Source: Caldithrix sp. (lineage in GTDB: Bacteria > KSB1 > UBA2214 > DYKH01). From it: 40,240 bases of DNA. Shown piece by piece: positions 16,940-26,175 of the stretch. The notes beneath the pieces are model-generated. The model did not search any database. It saw only the letters and a list, made by a program, of their open reading frames with translations, and was not told the origin of the DNA. The stretch spans positions 1 to 40,240 of the forward strand of contig DYKH01000018.1 of the NCBI GenBank assembly GCA_020722685.1. Direction: 5' to 3'. A program made the position numbers and the translations under genes. Position 1 is the stretch's first letter. Each line of letters opens with the position of its first letter.

Positions 16940-19900
16940 ATGCGAAAAAGGTCCGCTTTGGCCGCCCTTACTGCTATGGTGGCTTTCTGTTTCTTGGCGT
17001 TGGCCTTGCCCGCTTTCGGCGGAACAACCGGCAAATTGCGCGGCAAGGTTACCGATGCGGAGACGGGCGAGCCGTTGCCGGGGGTCAATATCATCTTTTC
17101 AGGGTATTGGCAGGAAGAAAAAGAGCTTCCCATGGCCATAAGCTTGGGAACCGTCACAGACCTGCAAGGGGAGTATGTAGTCATCAACATTCCGCCCGGT
17201 CGCTACTCTGTCAGGGCTTCCATTCTCGGCTATGCCAAAACCGTTCACACCAAGGTGACGGTGAATGCCGACCGAACCACAACGCTGAATTTCGAGTTGA
17301 CACTGGAAGCACTTCAGGCCAAGGAAATCGTGGTCACCGCCGAACGCGAACAAGTGAAAATGGATGTTTCGGCCAGTCAAATCTCCATTCAAGAGGCGGT
17401 CATCCAGAACACCCCCAGTCATAATCGCATCGAGCGGCTTTTGCTGTTGCAGCCGGGCATCGACGCCACCGATCCGGTGGAGGGCAAATTCACCATTCGT
17501 GGCAGCCGGCAAAATGAAGTAGCCTTTATGGTTGATGGTCTTTCCCTTTATGACGAGAAATTGAATGAGCCATATATGAACATCAACCAAAGCAGCGTGC
17601 AGGAAATCCAAATCCTCACCGGCGGCTTTAATGCGGAATACGGCAATGCTCGCTCGGGCGTTTTGAACATCATCACCAAGGAAGGAAGCTCCAATAGATG
17701 GAGCGGGTCGCTGAACTATCGCTTTTCACCGGCGCAGAAAAAGCACTTTGGTCCCGATATATATGACTTTGATTGGAAAGTGTATGGGAGTAAGGCCAGC
17801 TTAAGCCCGGACTATATGTACGTGACCGGCTATGGCGATACCCTTCTTAAAGGAGGATGGCCAAAATGGCTGGCCGATCCGACCAATCAGATTTACACCG
17901 CCCAGGGCCCGGTGGATGTTTTAGCTGTCAACAAAGACAACGATCCCAACAACGACATCACCGCCGAAGATGCGCTCAATATTTGGCGCTATCAGCATCG
18001 CCGCTTTGCTTACGGCAACAAGCCGGATCACGATATGGATGTCTCATTATCCGGCCCTCTGCCCTTGCGCTACCTCCCCCTCTTGGGTTCTCTTTTCCGT
18101 GATGCCCATTTCTTTGCCAGCTACAAATTCGAGAACAGCCAATTTGCTTATCCCCAATCGCGCGACCATTACTGGGATGAGAACACGCACCTGAAAATCA
18201 CCCAGCGAATCACCCCTAACATCCGTCTGACGGTACAGGGCTTGTACGGCGAGGTGGAATCCGTACAAGCCCGGCCCGGCGGCACCGGTGAAAAGGATTT
18301 CATGCACAGCCCATACACGGCAATGGAGATGGGCGGTAATGACGAAAGAAAATACATCCTCTACCATCGTCCCATTCTCAATCGTTATCGCTCCATGGTT
18401 GGCGCCAAATTGACTCATACTCTGAGTCCGCAAGCGTATTACGAATTCCGCCTTAACCGCATGTACACCAAATACTGGGTGGATTTGCCTCGGATGCGCA
18501 GCCAAGAGCCGATGATCACCATCGGCCACTATCAGTTCGACGAAACGCCCTTGGGATGGACGGGCAAGACGTATCGGGATCAATTGGGTCTGTATCAGTT
18601 AGGGCTGGGACAAGGGAATCGCGACAACTCTTTTACCGAAACCGTCACCGCAGCCGGCGACCTGACTTATCAGTTCCACCCCGTCAGCGAGCTAAAGACC
18701 GGCTTTGAATTCGTCTATAACCACATCAAGGAAGATCAGGAGTACAACAATGTGGCAGCGGGATGGCGGGATACCCGCGCCTATAACATCTTTCCAAAAC
18801 GATTCTCTTACTATGTTCAGGACAAACTCGAATTCGAGGGCTTGATCGCGAACATCGGGCTGCGCTTTGATTGTTTCGATGCCGATTTCAATACCATCGA
18901 CATGTATACCGATCCTTTCGGCCAATACCTGATGGGGCGAGACATTTATTGGGGAGTCAAGTTGGATACCATTCCGAGGATTCGCACCACGGCGCAATAC
19001 CGAATCGCTCCCCGAATCGGCGTTTCACATCCTTTAAGTGCCAGCAGCAAGATCTTTTTCAATTATGGCCACTTTTATCAACTGCCGGACGCCAATAAGC
19101 TTTACACCAACACCATGGATCCCGTAGAGGAGGACATCGATCAGGTCGCCAATCCCAACCTCAAGCCCGCCAAGACCATGCAGATGGAGGTCGGCTTTAG
19201 TCAATCTCTCTTCAACACCATGACCGTGGACATTGTCGGCTACTACAAGGACATGCGCGACGAGATCAGCGACGTGACCTATGTGGACCGAAAGACGCTC
19301 CAGTTTTATGAAACCTATCGCAACAACGGCTACGCCGATATTCGGGGATTTGAGATTCGCATCAACAAAACCTACGGCCGGTGGATCACCGGTTGGCTGA
19401 ACTACAACTATATGGAAAAATCCGAAAACAGCCGGCAGAACGCGCAGTTTCCGGAAGAAAGCACCGAGATCGTCACCAACAGTCCTTATGCGTCCGAGCA
19501 AGAGTACCTTTTTTCTCCCAGACCGATAAAATATCGCGCGCAACCCTACCTACGGGCCGGCATTGATTTGCACACCCCGTCCGCATGGGGACCGGTCTTG
19601 GTTGGCACCCGTCCTTTGGCCGATATCCGCTTCAACTTCTTTTATACCTATTACAGCGGCAGCAAATTCACCTATTATCCGGTCGGCACCTGGGGGCCAA
19701 TAGACAACATGCAATGGCTGCCGCGACAAAACACGGATTTGCGTTTTTCCAAAACCGTGCGTTATCAGGGCGCGCCATTCCTCGAATTCTACCTGGATGT
19801 CGATAATCTATTCAACCAGAAGGTACTGGAAAGCGGCTCCTTTTTCGGACAAGATTGGACTCGCTACTTAGAATCCCTCAAACCGGAGGAACATAATAAA

Positions 19901-20005
19901 GTAGGCATCAGCGAAGGCGCGCACCTCTACTTACCCGAAAGAGGGGCTTACAAACGGTTTCTTAATCCGAGGCGGGTTTACTTTGGGCTGAGGTTGGCGT
20001 TTTGA
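16940..20005 (+). CDS. Large TonB-dependent receptor with N-terminal regulatory-like domain
   Basis: With the start chosen here the product has about 1021 residues. It has a signal peptide (MRKRSALAAL...LPAFGG) and a carboxypeptidase-regulatory-like domain (KLRGKVTDAETGEPLPGVNI, GTVTDLQGEYVVINIPPG). A plug follows with FTIRGSRQNEVAFMVDGLSL, VQEIQILTGGFNAEYGNARSG and LNIITKEG. A long barrel ends in VYFGLRLAF. I prefer ATG 16940 or the adjacent GTG 16937, because AGGAG (16924-16928) and the signal peptide fit them; a GTG further upstream would add 22 unlikely residues. Its length is like oligomer-uptake receptors, but no SusD partner is present. It is followed by a secreted protein. Confidence 0.9.
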   Translation: MRKRSALAALTAMVAFCFLALALPAFGGTTGKLRGKVTDAETGEPLPGVNIIFSGYWQEEKELPMAISLGTVTDLQGEYVVINIPPGRYSVRASILGYAKTVHTKVTVNADRTTTLNFELTLEALQAKEIVVTAEREQVKMDVSASQISIQEAVIQNTPSHNRIERLLLLQPGIDATDPVEGKFTIRGSRQNEVAFMVDGLSLYDEKLNEPYMNINQSSVQEIQILTGGFNAEYGNARSGVLNIITKEGSSNRWSGSLNYRFSPAQKKHFGPDIYDFDWKVYGSKASLSPDYMYVTGYGDTLLKGGWPKWLADPTNQIYTAQGPVDVLAVNKDNDPNNDITAEDALNIWRYQHRRFAYGNKPDHDMDVSLSGPLPLRYLPLLGSLFRDAHFFASYKFENSQFAYPQSRDHYWDENTHLKITQRITPNIRLTVQGLYGEVESVQARPGGTGEKDFMHSPYTAMEMGGNDERKYILYHRPILNRYRSMVGAKLTHTLSPQAYYEFRLNRMYTKYWVDLPRMRSQEPMITIGHYQFDETPLGWTGKTYRDQLGLYQLGLGQGNRDNSFTETVTAAGDLTYQFHPVSELKTGFEFVYNHIKEDQEYNNVAAGWRDTRAYNIFPKRFSYYVQDKLEFEGLIANIGLRFDCFDADFNTIDMYTDPFGQYLMGRDIYWGVKLDTIPRIRTTAQYRIAPRIGVSHPLSASSKIFFNYGHFYQLPDANKLYTNTMDPVEEDIDQVANPNLKPAKTMQMEVGFSQSLFNTMTVDIVGYYKDMRDEISDVTYVDRKTLQFYETYRNNGYADIRGFEIRINKTYGRWITGWLNYNYMEKSENSRQNAQFPEESTEIVTNSPYASEQEYLFSPRPIKYRAQPYLRAGIDLHTPSAWGPVLVGTRPLADIRFNFFYTYYSGSKFTYYPVGTWGPIDNMQWLPRQNTDLRFSKTVRYQGAPFLEFYLDVDNLFNQKVLESGSFFGQDWTRYLESLKPEEHNKVGISEGAHLYLPERGAYKRFLNPRRVYFGLRLAF

Positions 20006-20032
20006 CGGGTCTTTATGCCAACACTCCGGTTT

Positions 20033-20059
20033 GTAGAACAAGATGCCATCTTGTTCTAC
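20033..20059. repeat. Perfect 13-bp intergenic palindrome
   Basis: GTAGAACAAGATG (20033-20045) and CATCTTGTTCTAC (20047-20059) are exact complements separated by one base, so the real loop would be about five bases (TGCCA). No T-run follows. It has the form of a dispersed REP-like palindrome and may protect the receptor mRNA 3' end or stop transcription. Confidence 0.6.
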
Positions 20060-20127
20060 GATTGCACGAACATCCAAACGTTTGAGAGTCATTCTATTAC
20101 TCAGCCGAATCGTAAGGAGCGCAAACT

Positions 20128-22158
20128 GTGAGATATTCACGCAAAGTTCTGGTCATCGGTGCCTTGTTTTTCGGTATGCTATTATGTGGAATTTCTTGGG
20201 GCCAAGTGGTCCGCAGCCATGAAATCGGTCAACTATGGGAAACCTTAACGGAAAACGGCTACTCCACCAAGAGCCCTTTTGTTGACCTCATGTCCTGGCC
20301 GGGCGGCTTTTACTTGACGGATCAAACCAGCTCTTTGGTACGCCGCGGTCACTGGATTGGCGTTCGCAACTGGACCAATCAAAACGGCATCTTCCATAAT
20401 CACAAAGTCTCTGAGGGTGGGCCGCACTGGACCGAGGCGTCGCTATTTGGCGTCCCGCCGATGAAATATGTTTACAATCCGCCACCCACAGTCATCGTAG
20501 ATGAAAAGACAGAGGAGCGACTCACTGGACAGTACGACCGCAGGAAAACCGATTTTAAAGCCGATGAAATGATCGTGGCGACCTGGAATACCGACGTGGG
20601 CGTCAGCGTGACAATGACCAGTTATGCCTTTGCCAACCAAAACCACGATGATTACGTTATCTTCAAATACGATCTGAAGAACACCGGCAACACCGACCTG
20701 GATGCGGAAGTCGAGCTTCCAAGCCAACACCTGGAAGGAGTCTATTTTGGGGCTTTCAACTATCTTCGCCCTTGTAAGCGAGGGGCCGATTACACTGGCA
20801 CCTCCGGCAGCACCACGGCCGACGACTGGGTTCACTATTACGGCAGCCAACCCGGCGATACCCTGCGCGGATTGTGGTACTGTTACGATGGTAACGCCCC
20901 CGAGGAAACCTATCCGACCGACGATACCGGCGACCCGCATAAATCCACTGGCGAGTTTTTGTCACCCCAGTATGCCGGATTCGGCGTCATTCAGGTGGAC
21001 ACTTCGCCGTCGGACAAAAGAGATGACTTGAATCAACCCAGCACCGTTGACTTTCAACCCTTTGAAACGCATTTGACTCACAACAACGCCGGAATCACAG
21101 AGAGAGACTTGTATGATTACCTCTCTTCGGGGAAAAAATCTCTCGGCAGCGATGCAGTGGGTTTGACCAATCCCTCTTCCAAATCCATTGTGGCTCCCGT
21201 TTGCATGCTCGGCTTTGGCCCCTATAATTTGGCCTTCGGCCAGAGCGTGCAAATTGTGCTGTTCGTTGCGGTCAACGGCTTGTCCCGAGAAAAATGCATC
21301 GAGCTGGGCCACAAGTGGAAAGTGGATAGCCTGGAATTCAACGGAAAAGTGGGTGACGATGCCAAGAATGCGCTGTTAGCGACCGGACGGGATTCCCTGT
21401 TTCAAACCGCGTATCGCGCTGCTTGGGCCTGGGCGCATAATTTGGATGTTCCCGACCCGCCGGCATCTCCTTCTTTGACCATCAAGTCCGGCACGGGACA
21501 GGTTTACCTGGAATGGTCGGACATGTCTGTCCCGGCAAAAGGCAGGGATCGGGATACTAGACAGTATGACTTTGCCGGTTACCGCCTCTACCGCGCCAAA
21601 GGCTCGTTCATGAATCCTTATGAGTTAATTTGGGAATGCGGAGGGAACACGGGCATCCCAGACACAAACGTGTACGTGGATACCGATGTGGAGAGCAGTC
21701 GGCGCTATTACTATTATGTCACGGCTTATGACGACGGCTCCCAGAACACCTCCGGACTGTTCCCGGGACAGTCTTTAGAATCCAGTCACTTTTTGAATCG
21801 AAATGTCATTTATGCAGCGGAGCCTACCCGGCCACCCTCCAAGACATTGGAAGGCGTCGTGGTGGTTCCCAACCCGTACGATACGCATTCTTTTCGCTGG
21901 GATAATCCCGATGAGATCAAATTCATGGGACTACCCTATAAGGCGAAGATTCGAATTTATACGCTGGCGGGAGATCTGCTCAAGACCATCGAGCATCCCA
22001 GCGAACCCAAATATATTGGTCACAGCGAGCCGTGGAATCAGGTCACGGACGACAACATGCTGATAACCAGCGGCACTTACGTTTACCACGTCGAGGGCTG
22101 GGATGAGAATAGCCATTTCTTGGGGAGCACGAAGGGAATTTTTGTGATTGTGAGATAG
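20128..22158 (+). CDS. Secreted protein with fibronectin-like and FlgD-like C-terminal domains
   Basis: The gene starts with GTG, supported by AAGGAG near 20115 and a signal peptide ending near SWGQ. The 676-residue product has a large N-terminal region I cannot name. A fibronectin type III-like segment follows at about 450-550 (YLEWSDMS, YRLYRAKGSF, YYYYVTAYDDGS). The last 100 residues form a FlgD-like immunoglobulin fold (VVVPNPYD, AKIRIYTLAGDLLKTIEH, SGTYVYHVEG). It resembles T9SS sorting domains but lacks the YPNPFN motif, so a cell-surface or PorV-linked export is likely though not certain. It follows the TonB receptor by 122 bases. Confidence 0.7.
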   Translation: MRYSRKVLVIGALFFGMLLCGISWGQVVRSHEIGQLWETLTENGYSTKSPFVDLMSWPGGFYLTDQTSSLVRRGHWIGVRNWTNQNGIFHNHKVSEGGPHWTEASLFGVPPMKYVYNPPPTVIVDEKTEERLTGQYDRRKTDFKADEMIVATWNTDVGVSVTMTSYAFANQNHDDYVIFKYDLKNTGNTDLDAEVELPSQHLEGVYFGAFNYLRPCKRGADYTGTSGSTTADDWVHYYGSQPGDTLRGLWYCYDGNAPEETYPTDDTGDPHKSTGEFLSPQYAGFGVIQVDTSPSDKRDDLNQPSTVDFQPFETHLTHNNAGITERDLYDYLSSGKKSLGSDAVGLTNPSSKSIVAPVCMLGFGPYNLAFGQSVQIVLFVAVNGLSREKCIELGHKWKVDSLEFNGKVGDDAKNALLATGRDSLFQTAYRAAWAWAHNLDVPDPPASPSLTIKSGTGQVYLEWSDMSVPAKGRDRDTRQYDFAGYRLYRAKGSFMNPYELIWECGGNTGIPDTNVYVDTDVESSRRYYYYVTAYDDGSQNTSGLFPGQSLESSHFLNRNVIYAAEPTRPPSKTLEGVVVVPNPYDTHSFRWDNPDEIKFMGLPYKAKIRIYTLAGDLLKTIEHPSEPKYIGHSEPWNQVTDDNMLITSGTYVYHVEGWDENSHFLGSTKGIFVIVR

Positions 22159-22216
22159 CCCAATCCCCGGGGTCTTGGAGACCTCGGGGATTGTCCTTAC
22201 TTTTTGTGATTGTGAG
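22139..22216 (+). repeat. 16-base direct repeat flanking a hairpin
   Basis: TTTTTGTGATTGTGAG occurs at 22139-22154, inside the last codons of the secreted-protein gene, and again at 22201-22216, outside it. Between the copies lies the terminator hairpin. This arrangement suggests a small duplication or an insertion with target duplication. Confidence 0.7.
22161..22193 (+). terminator. Strong hairpin after the secreted-protein gene
   Basis: CAATCCCCGGGGTCT (22161-22175) pairs with AGACCTCGGGGATTG (22179-22193) around TGG, with a single G-T wobble. TTTTT follows seven bases later. It ends the receptor and secreted-protein transcript. Confidence 0.75.
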
Positions 22217-22270
22217 GTAAAGCGGGAGTAATGCGGATTACGTGAACAGGGGAAAAGAGTTATCCATGCA

Positions 22271-22306
22271 AGCCCTTCGGTGATTGGTCATTGATCCCGG
22301 AGGGCT
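22271..22306 (-). terminator. Possible terminator of the minus-strand T9SS gene
   Basis: AGCCCTTCGG (22271-22280) pairs with CCGGAGGGCT (22297-22306) with one wobble and a loop of about 16 bases. It lies just past the stop codon of the gene on the minus strand. No T-run is present, so this is a weaker call. Confidence 0.4.
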
Positions 22307-22323
22307 CGCTGTTCGTACTACGA

Positions 22324-24228
22324 CTATTGCAGCTTGATCATCTTGCGTACTGCTACTTGAGACCCAACTTGTAGCCGGTAGACATAAACGCCAGAGACAA
22401 CCTCGCGGCTCTGAGCATCGCGGCCATCCCATAACACTCGATGAGAGCCCGCCTTCATTTCCGCGTTCAGCAGTGTCCGAATTTCTTGTCCCACAAGGTT
22501 AAAGATTTTGAGGCTAACCAGTCCCTCTCGACTGGCGGGAATCTGAAAAACAATCTCAGTGGTAGGATTAAACGGATTTGGATAATTCTGCCCTAAGTGG
22601 AAAGCTTGTGGCAGATTGACCGTGACTTCTATGGGGGCGGAGTAAGTGTAACTTCCATCCGTGTCGATTTGCTTTAGGCGATAGAGATAGGTGCCTTGCT
22701 GCAAGTCTTGATCCTGAAAAGAATAGCTTTTTTGTTGCGAGGTGGTGCCCGACCCTTTCACAAAACCGATTCGCTGCCATTCAGCCGTGCCGGCGCTCCG
22801 CCGTTCGATCTCAAATCCATAATTTTTACTTTCGCTGGCTGTTATCCAAGCTAGTTCCACACCCCCATCCACTTGCCTAACAGCAAAGTTAGCCAGTTCC
22901 ACCGGCAGCACAAATTCGCGCGGCATCACACTCACGGCTAGTGGATTGGCAAATTGCTGAGCGAGGGAATCGCCGATGGCGGGGGTATGATGGGGCTCAA
23001 GATAATAAGTGTTCGTTGCTATGCCAAAGGTGCCGGTTATGGCTGTGGACGAGGTTACGCGGACTCCTGAGTCACCATAGGCTAACGAATCTCCGGTGTC
23101 GCTCGGATTCACGGCGCTGCTGTCTTTATAAAATAACTCTTGGTGATCGCCGACTACCGGCAAATCCACGATGGTCGCTACGGTGCCATACGCGCCTTGA
23201 GTCAAAAACCAATTGATGCCCGGCACCGTGAGGTTCTTGTTAACCACGTCTGGGTTACCATCAACTGTAATGTCGGAGTTGTTGGGACTGTGAAATTTTG
23301 CGCCGGCAATGTTTGGCAGATAATCTACAGATTGACGCAGTTCTTCCACGCCGAACGATGCATCCAGGGTTTTATTTTGTGCGCTGATATGAATGGCATG
23401 TGGATAGAAAAAGCCCAGATAAGCCACCGAGTCCGTCGTAATCGGGGCGCCCCACAATGCAAGGTGAAAGTAGGCCAGTCGGATGACTCGTACGGGGCCG
23501 GCCTTATAGACCATGCTACTAATCTGTAGCCCGGTATCCTCATTTTCGCTATAGGCAAAAGCCGGCATTCCAAATAGCTTGCCGCTGATCCGAATCTTCC
23601 AACGATCCATTATATCTATACCACTTCCCCCTACTGCGGGCCTTATGGACAGGTAATCTGGAATAGATTTCGCGTTATTGCCAAAAACATAGCTCTTAGC
23701 TTTCACTGTATCACTAAAGGAGCCAACCGGTGCCGGGACGTAGCTCATATAAGCCTGAATGGTAGGATCTTTAGTTAGAGTGCCGGATTGATAAATATAA
23801 GCCCAGGACTTGGTAGGTGGGGTTGCCAAGGTATCTTGCGCTCCGACTTGATACCTTTGATTTAGCCGCGACTCAGCATTATCGATCCAATTCCAATCGG
23901 CCACACTATCGCCCATATCGGCGGCCATGAAGCAAATTTCATCGACGGAATCCAATACCCCGTTCTTGAGTCCGTAATAATCATTGGTTCCATCCTTTTC
24001 GTCTATCTGAAAAGGAATTTGTGTCCAATCCCCATTTTTGTAAGCATAGACATAAAGCTCCGCAACGGGTGCATTCAAGAAAGCGGTTAATTGTGCACCT
24101 TGAACCACGACCGGATCATAGGGTCGATAAAGATTAGCAGAATAGGCATAGGTGGGAGCGAACAAGTCAAAGCTCAAGCCGCATATCGCAATGATCACGG
24201 CTGCTACAATCAGTATCGCTGGTCTCAT
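22324..24228 (-). CDS. Secreted protein with a type IX secretion sorting domain
   Basis: The 634-residue product begins with a signal peptide (MRPAILIVAAVIIAICG). I choose this ATG because GGAAAGGGC lies just before it and an upstream start 90 bases earlier adds a non-signal stretch. The central region (LYRPYDPVVVQG, WTQIPFQIDEKD, WDRWKIR-like) is a conserved secreted domain I cannot name. A fibronectin-like segment near 450-550 (VELAWITASESKNYGFEIER, YRLKQIDTDGSY) precedes the sorting domain at about 555-634: QNYPNPFNPTTEI, LKIFNLVGQEIRTL, SGVYVYRLQ and MIKLQ. This C-terminal domain targets proteins to the T9SS for export and surface attachment. Confidence 0.85.
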   Translation of the reverse strand: MRPAILIVAAVIIAICGLSFDLFAPTYAYSANLYRPYDPVVVQGAQLTAFLNAPVAELYVYAYKNGDWTQIPFQIDEKDGTNDYYGLKNGVLDSVDEICFMAADMGDSVADWNWIDNAESRLNQRYQVGAQDTLATPPTKSWAYIYQSGTLTKDPTIQAYMSYVPAPVGSFSDTVKAKSYVFGNNAKSIPDYLSIRPAVGGSGIDIMDRWKIRISGKLFGMPAFAYSENEDTGLQISSMVYKAGPVRVIRLAYFHLALWGAPITTDSVAYLGFFYPHAIHISAQNKTLDASFGVEELRQSVDYLPNIAGAKFHSPNNSDITVDGNPDVVNKNLTVPGINWFLTQGAYGTVATIVDLPVVGDHQELFYKDSSAVNPSDTGDSLAYGDSGVRVTSSTAITGTFGIATNTYYLEPHHTPAIGDSLAQQFANPLAVSVMPREFVLPVELANFAVRQVDGGVELAWITASESKNYGFEIERRSAGTAEWQRIGFVKGSGTTSQQKSYSFQDQDLQQGTYLYRLKQIDTDGSYTYSAPIEVTVNLPQAFHLGQNYPNPFNPTTEIVFQIPASREGLVSLKIFNLVGQEIRTLLNAEMKAGSHRVLWDGRDAQSREVVSGVYVYRLQVGSQVAVRKMIKLQ

Positions 24229-24552
24229 GATGATGCCCTTTCCAGATGGGTAAAATGTCATCGAAGTGCCAAGCCCGTCTAAGATAGAATTGAGATAATA
24301 CCCGTTCTCTGGGAGCATTATTTATGCCACAGCTTTCTTAGGAAAGGGGCAGGATTTAAGATTGATAGATGTTTTCACGAAAACGAGAATTCTTGCTGGA
24401 TAGGTTATCTCCTTGAAATTAAAAGCACCTTTTCCAAGTTGCAGACGAAGCATCGAGTGGAACTCAGCGACTATGTCCTTCTTTGGCACAAGCCTGAAAA
24501 TCATCCTTCGATATTGATTCACACTCGCTCATTTGAATCGAGGTGAAACAAT
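24229..24552. other. Gene-free stretch between the T9SS gene and rhaB
   Basis: A 66-residue frame on the minus strand within it has no start signal or family likeness. I see no repeat or terminator I would defend. Confidence 0.35.
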
Positions 24553-26028
24553 TCATGCGAACATCCTTTTGAATCTTTCATAGACCGCATTCCATGCCTC
24601 GTGATCGTTAGGCTCAAACATTCTCAGCGGGAATGATCTCGCCACCAGTTGTCTTCCTTCCTCAATCGAGTCAAGCTCTTTCTTGGCGATGGCTTGAACG
24701 AGAATATTGCCAATCGCCGTCGCTTCCACCGGTCCGGCAATGACCGGCAGACCGGTGGCATTCGCCGCGAACTGATTCAGCAAATCGTTTTGCGAGCCGC
24801 CGCCTACGATGTGCAGCTTGTCGATTCGCTTGGCCTGCATCTCTGATATCTTGTCGATAATGAAGCGGTATTTCAAGGCCAAGCTTTCCAGTACGCAGCG
24901 CACAAACTCGCCCTTGGACTCTGGAATTGGCTGCTGGCCGCTTCGACAATACTCAACGATGGCCGTGGGCATATCCGGTGGATTCAAAAAGATCGCATCA
25001 TCCGGATTGACGATGCACTTGAAAGGCTTGGCATTTTTTGCAGCGCTGAGCAATTCATCGTATCCAACCGTCAAGCCTTGGCGCTCCCAACTGCGCCGGC
25101 AGCCCTGCAGCAGCCACAAGCCGGCAATATTGCGCAAGAAGCGAATGGTTTGATTGACGCCACCTTCGTTGGTGAAATTGTTCTCCTGTGTCTGTTCAGT
25201 TATGATTGGTTCGTGGGCTTCGATGCCCATCAATGACCAGGTGCCGGAGCTGAGATAAGCCCAATTATCGCCACGGGCCGGAACCGCTGCGACGGCGCTG
25301 GCCGTGTCGTGACAGGCTGGTGCAACGACGTCCACGGGTCCCAAGCCGGTTTCGGCAGCAATCTCCGGCAGCAGCTTGCCAAGCACCGTGCCGGGTGGAA
25401 CGATGGGCGGCATAATGTGCATAGGCAATTGCAGTTTGTTAAAGAGCTCCGGCTCCCAGGTTTTATGCGCCGCATGCAGCAACTGCGAAGTAGAAGCAAT
25501 GCTGTACTCGGAACAGACTTCGCCGGTCATAAACAGATTGAACAAGTCCGGCATAAAGAGCAGGCGCTCACTGACTTCCAGCAAAGGGCTGTTTTCCTGC
25601 GCCAATGCAAAAAGCTGGAAGATGGAATTGAACTGCAAAAACTGGATGCCGGTGCGGGCATAAATCTCCTCTTTCGGCATAAAGGCAAAGGCCTTGGGCA
25701 TGATGCCATCCAAGCGTTTGTCACGATAGGCGTAAGGATTACCAAGCAGGAGGTTCTCGCGGCCGGTGAGGCCAAAGTCCACGCCCCAAGTATCGACGCC
25801 GATGCCTAATAACTGACCATTTGCCTTGCTGGCTGCTTGTGCCATGCCTTGTTTCATGTCGTCGAATAACCGTAGGACGTCCCAATGCAGATGCCCAAGT
25901 ACCTGCACGGGCCGATTGACGAAGCGATGAATCTCTTCCAGAATGAGCTTGTCCTTTGCTAAGCCGGCCAAAATTGCCCGACCGCTTTCCGCGCCCAGAT
26001 CAAATGCCAAAAATCTCGCTCCCGACAT
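24553..26028 (-). CDS. rhaB: Rhamnulokinase (FGGY carbohydrate kinase)
   Basis: The 491-residue product starts with the phosphate-binding motif DLGAESGR (residues 10-17). Further RhaB-like segments are HRFVNRPVQVLGHLHWDV, GVDTWGVDFGL, NPYAYRDKRLDG, and the late VGGGSQNDLLNQFAANATGLP, which is the adenosine-binding region of FGGY kinases. RhaB phosphorylates L-rhamnulose at C1 with ATP. I choose the ATG after AAAGGAACC rather than a start 36 bases upstream. No rhamnose isomerase or aldolase lies in the window, so the pathway would be completed elsewhere. Other FGGY kinases, such as fuculokinase, are less likely. Confidence 0.85.
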   Translation of the reverse strand: MSGARFLAFDLGAESGRAILAGLAKDKLILEEIHRFVNRPVQVLGHLHWDVLRLFDDMKQGMAQAASKANGQLLGIGVDTWGVDFGLTGRENLLLGNPYAYRDKRLDGIMPKAFAFMPKEEIYARTGIQFLQFNSIFQLFALAQENSPLLEVSERLLFMPDLFNLFMTGEVCSEYSIASTSQLLHAAHKTWEPELFNKLQLPMHIMPPIVPPGTVLGKLLPEIAAETGLGPVDVVAPACHDTASAVAAVPARGDNWAYLSSGTWSLMGIEAHEPIITEQTQENNFTNEGGVNQTIRFLRNIAGLWLLQGCRRSWERQGLTVGYDELLSAAKNAKPFKCIVNPDDAIFLNPPDMPTAIVEYCRSGQQPIPESKGEFVRCVLESLALKYRFIIDKISEMQAKRIDKLHIVGGGSQNDLLNQFAANATGLPVIAGPVEATAIGNILVQAIAKKELDSIEEGRQLVARSFPLRMFEPNDHEAWNAVYERFKRMFA

Positions 26029-26175
26029 TTTGGTTCCTTTCAAAGTGTGGTACAAAGATTTCAAGTGGCGACTTTTTAGTCACAAAAAAAGCAAGAAGCA
26101 GATAAAAAATAAAGCTGAGAGCCTTTCCCATCCCGAAAATCAAGTCTTCCCGGCATTCTCTTGAAAACCGGTTCG

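Noticed and set aside
24322..24522. 66-codon minus-strand frame upstream of the T9SS gene
   Set aside because: No ribosome site, no recognisable domain, and composition like the surrounding gap.
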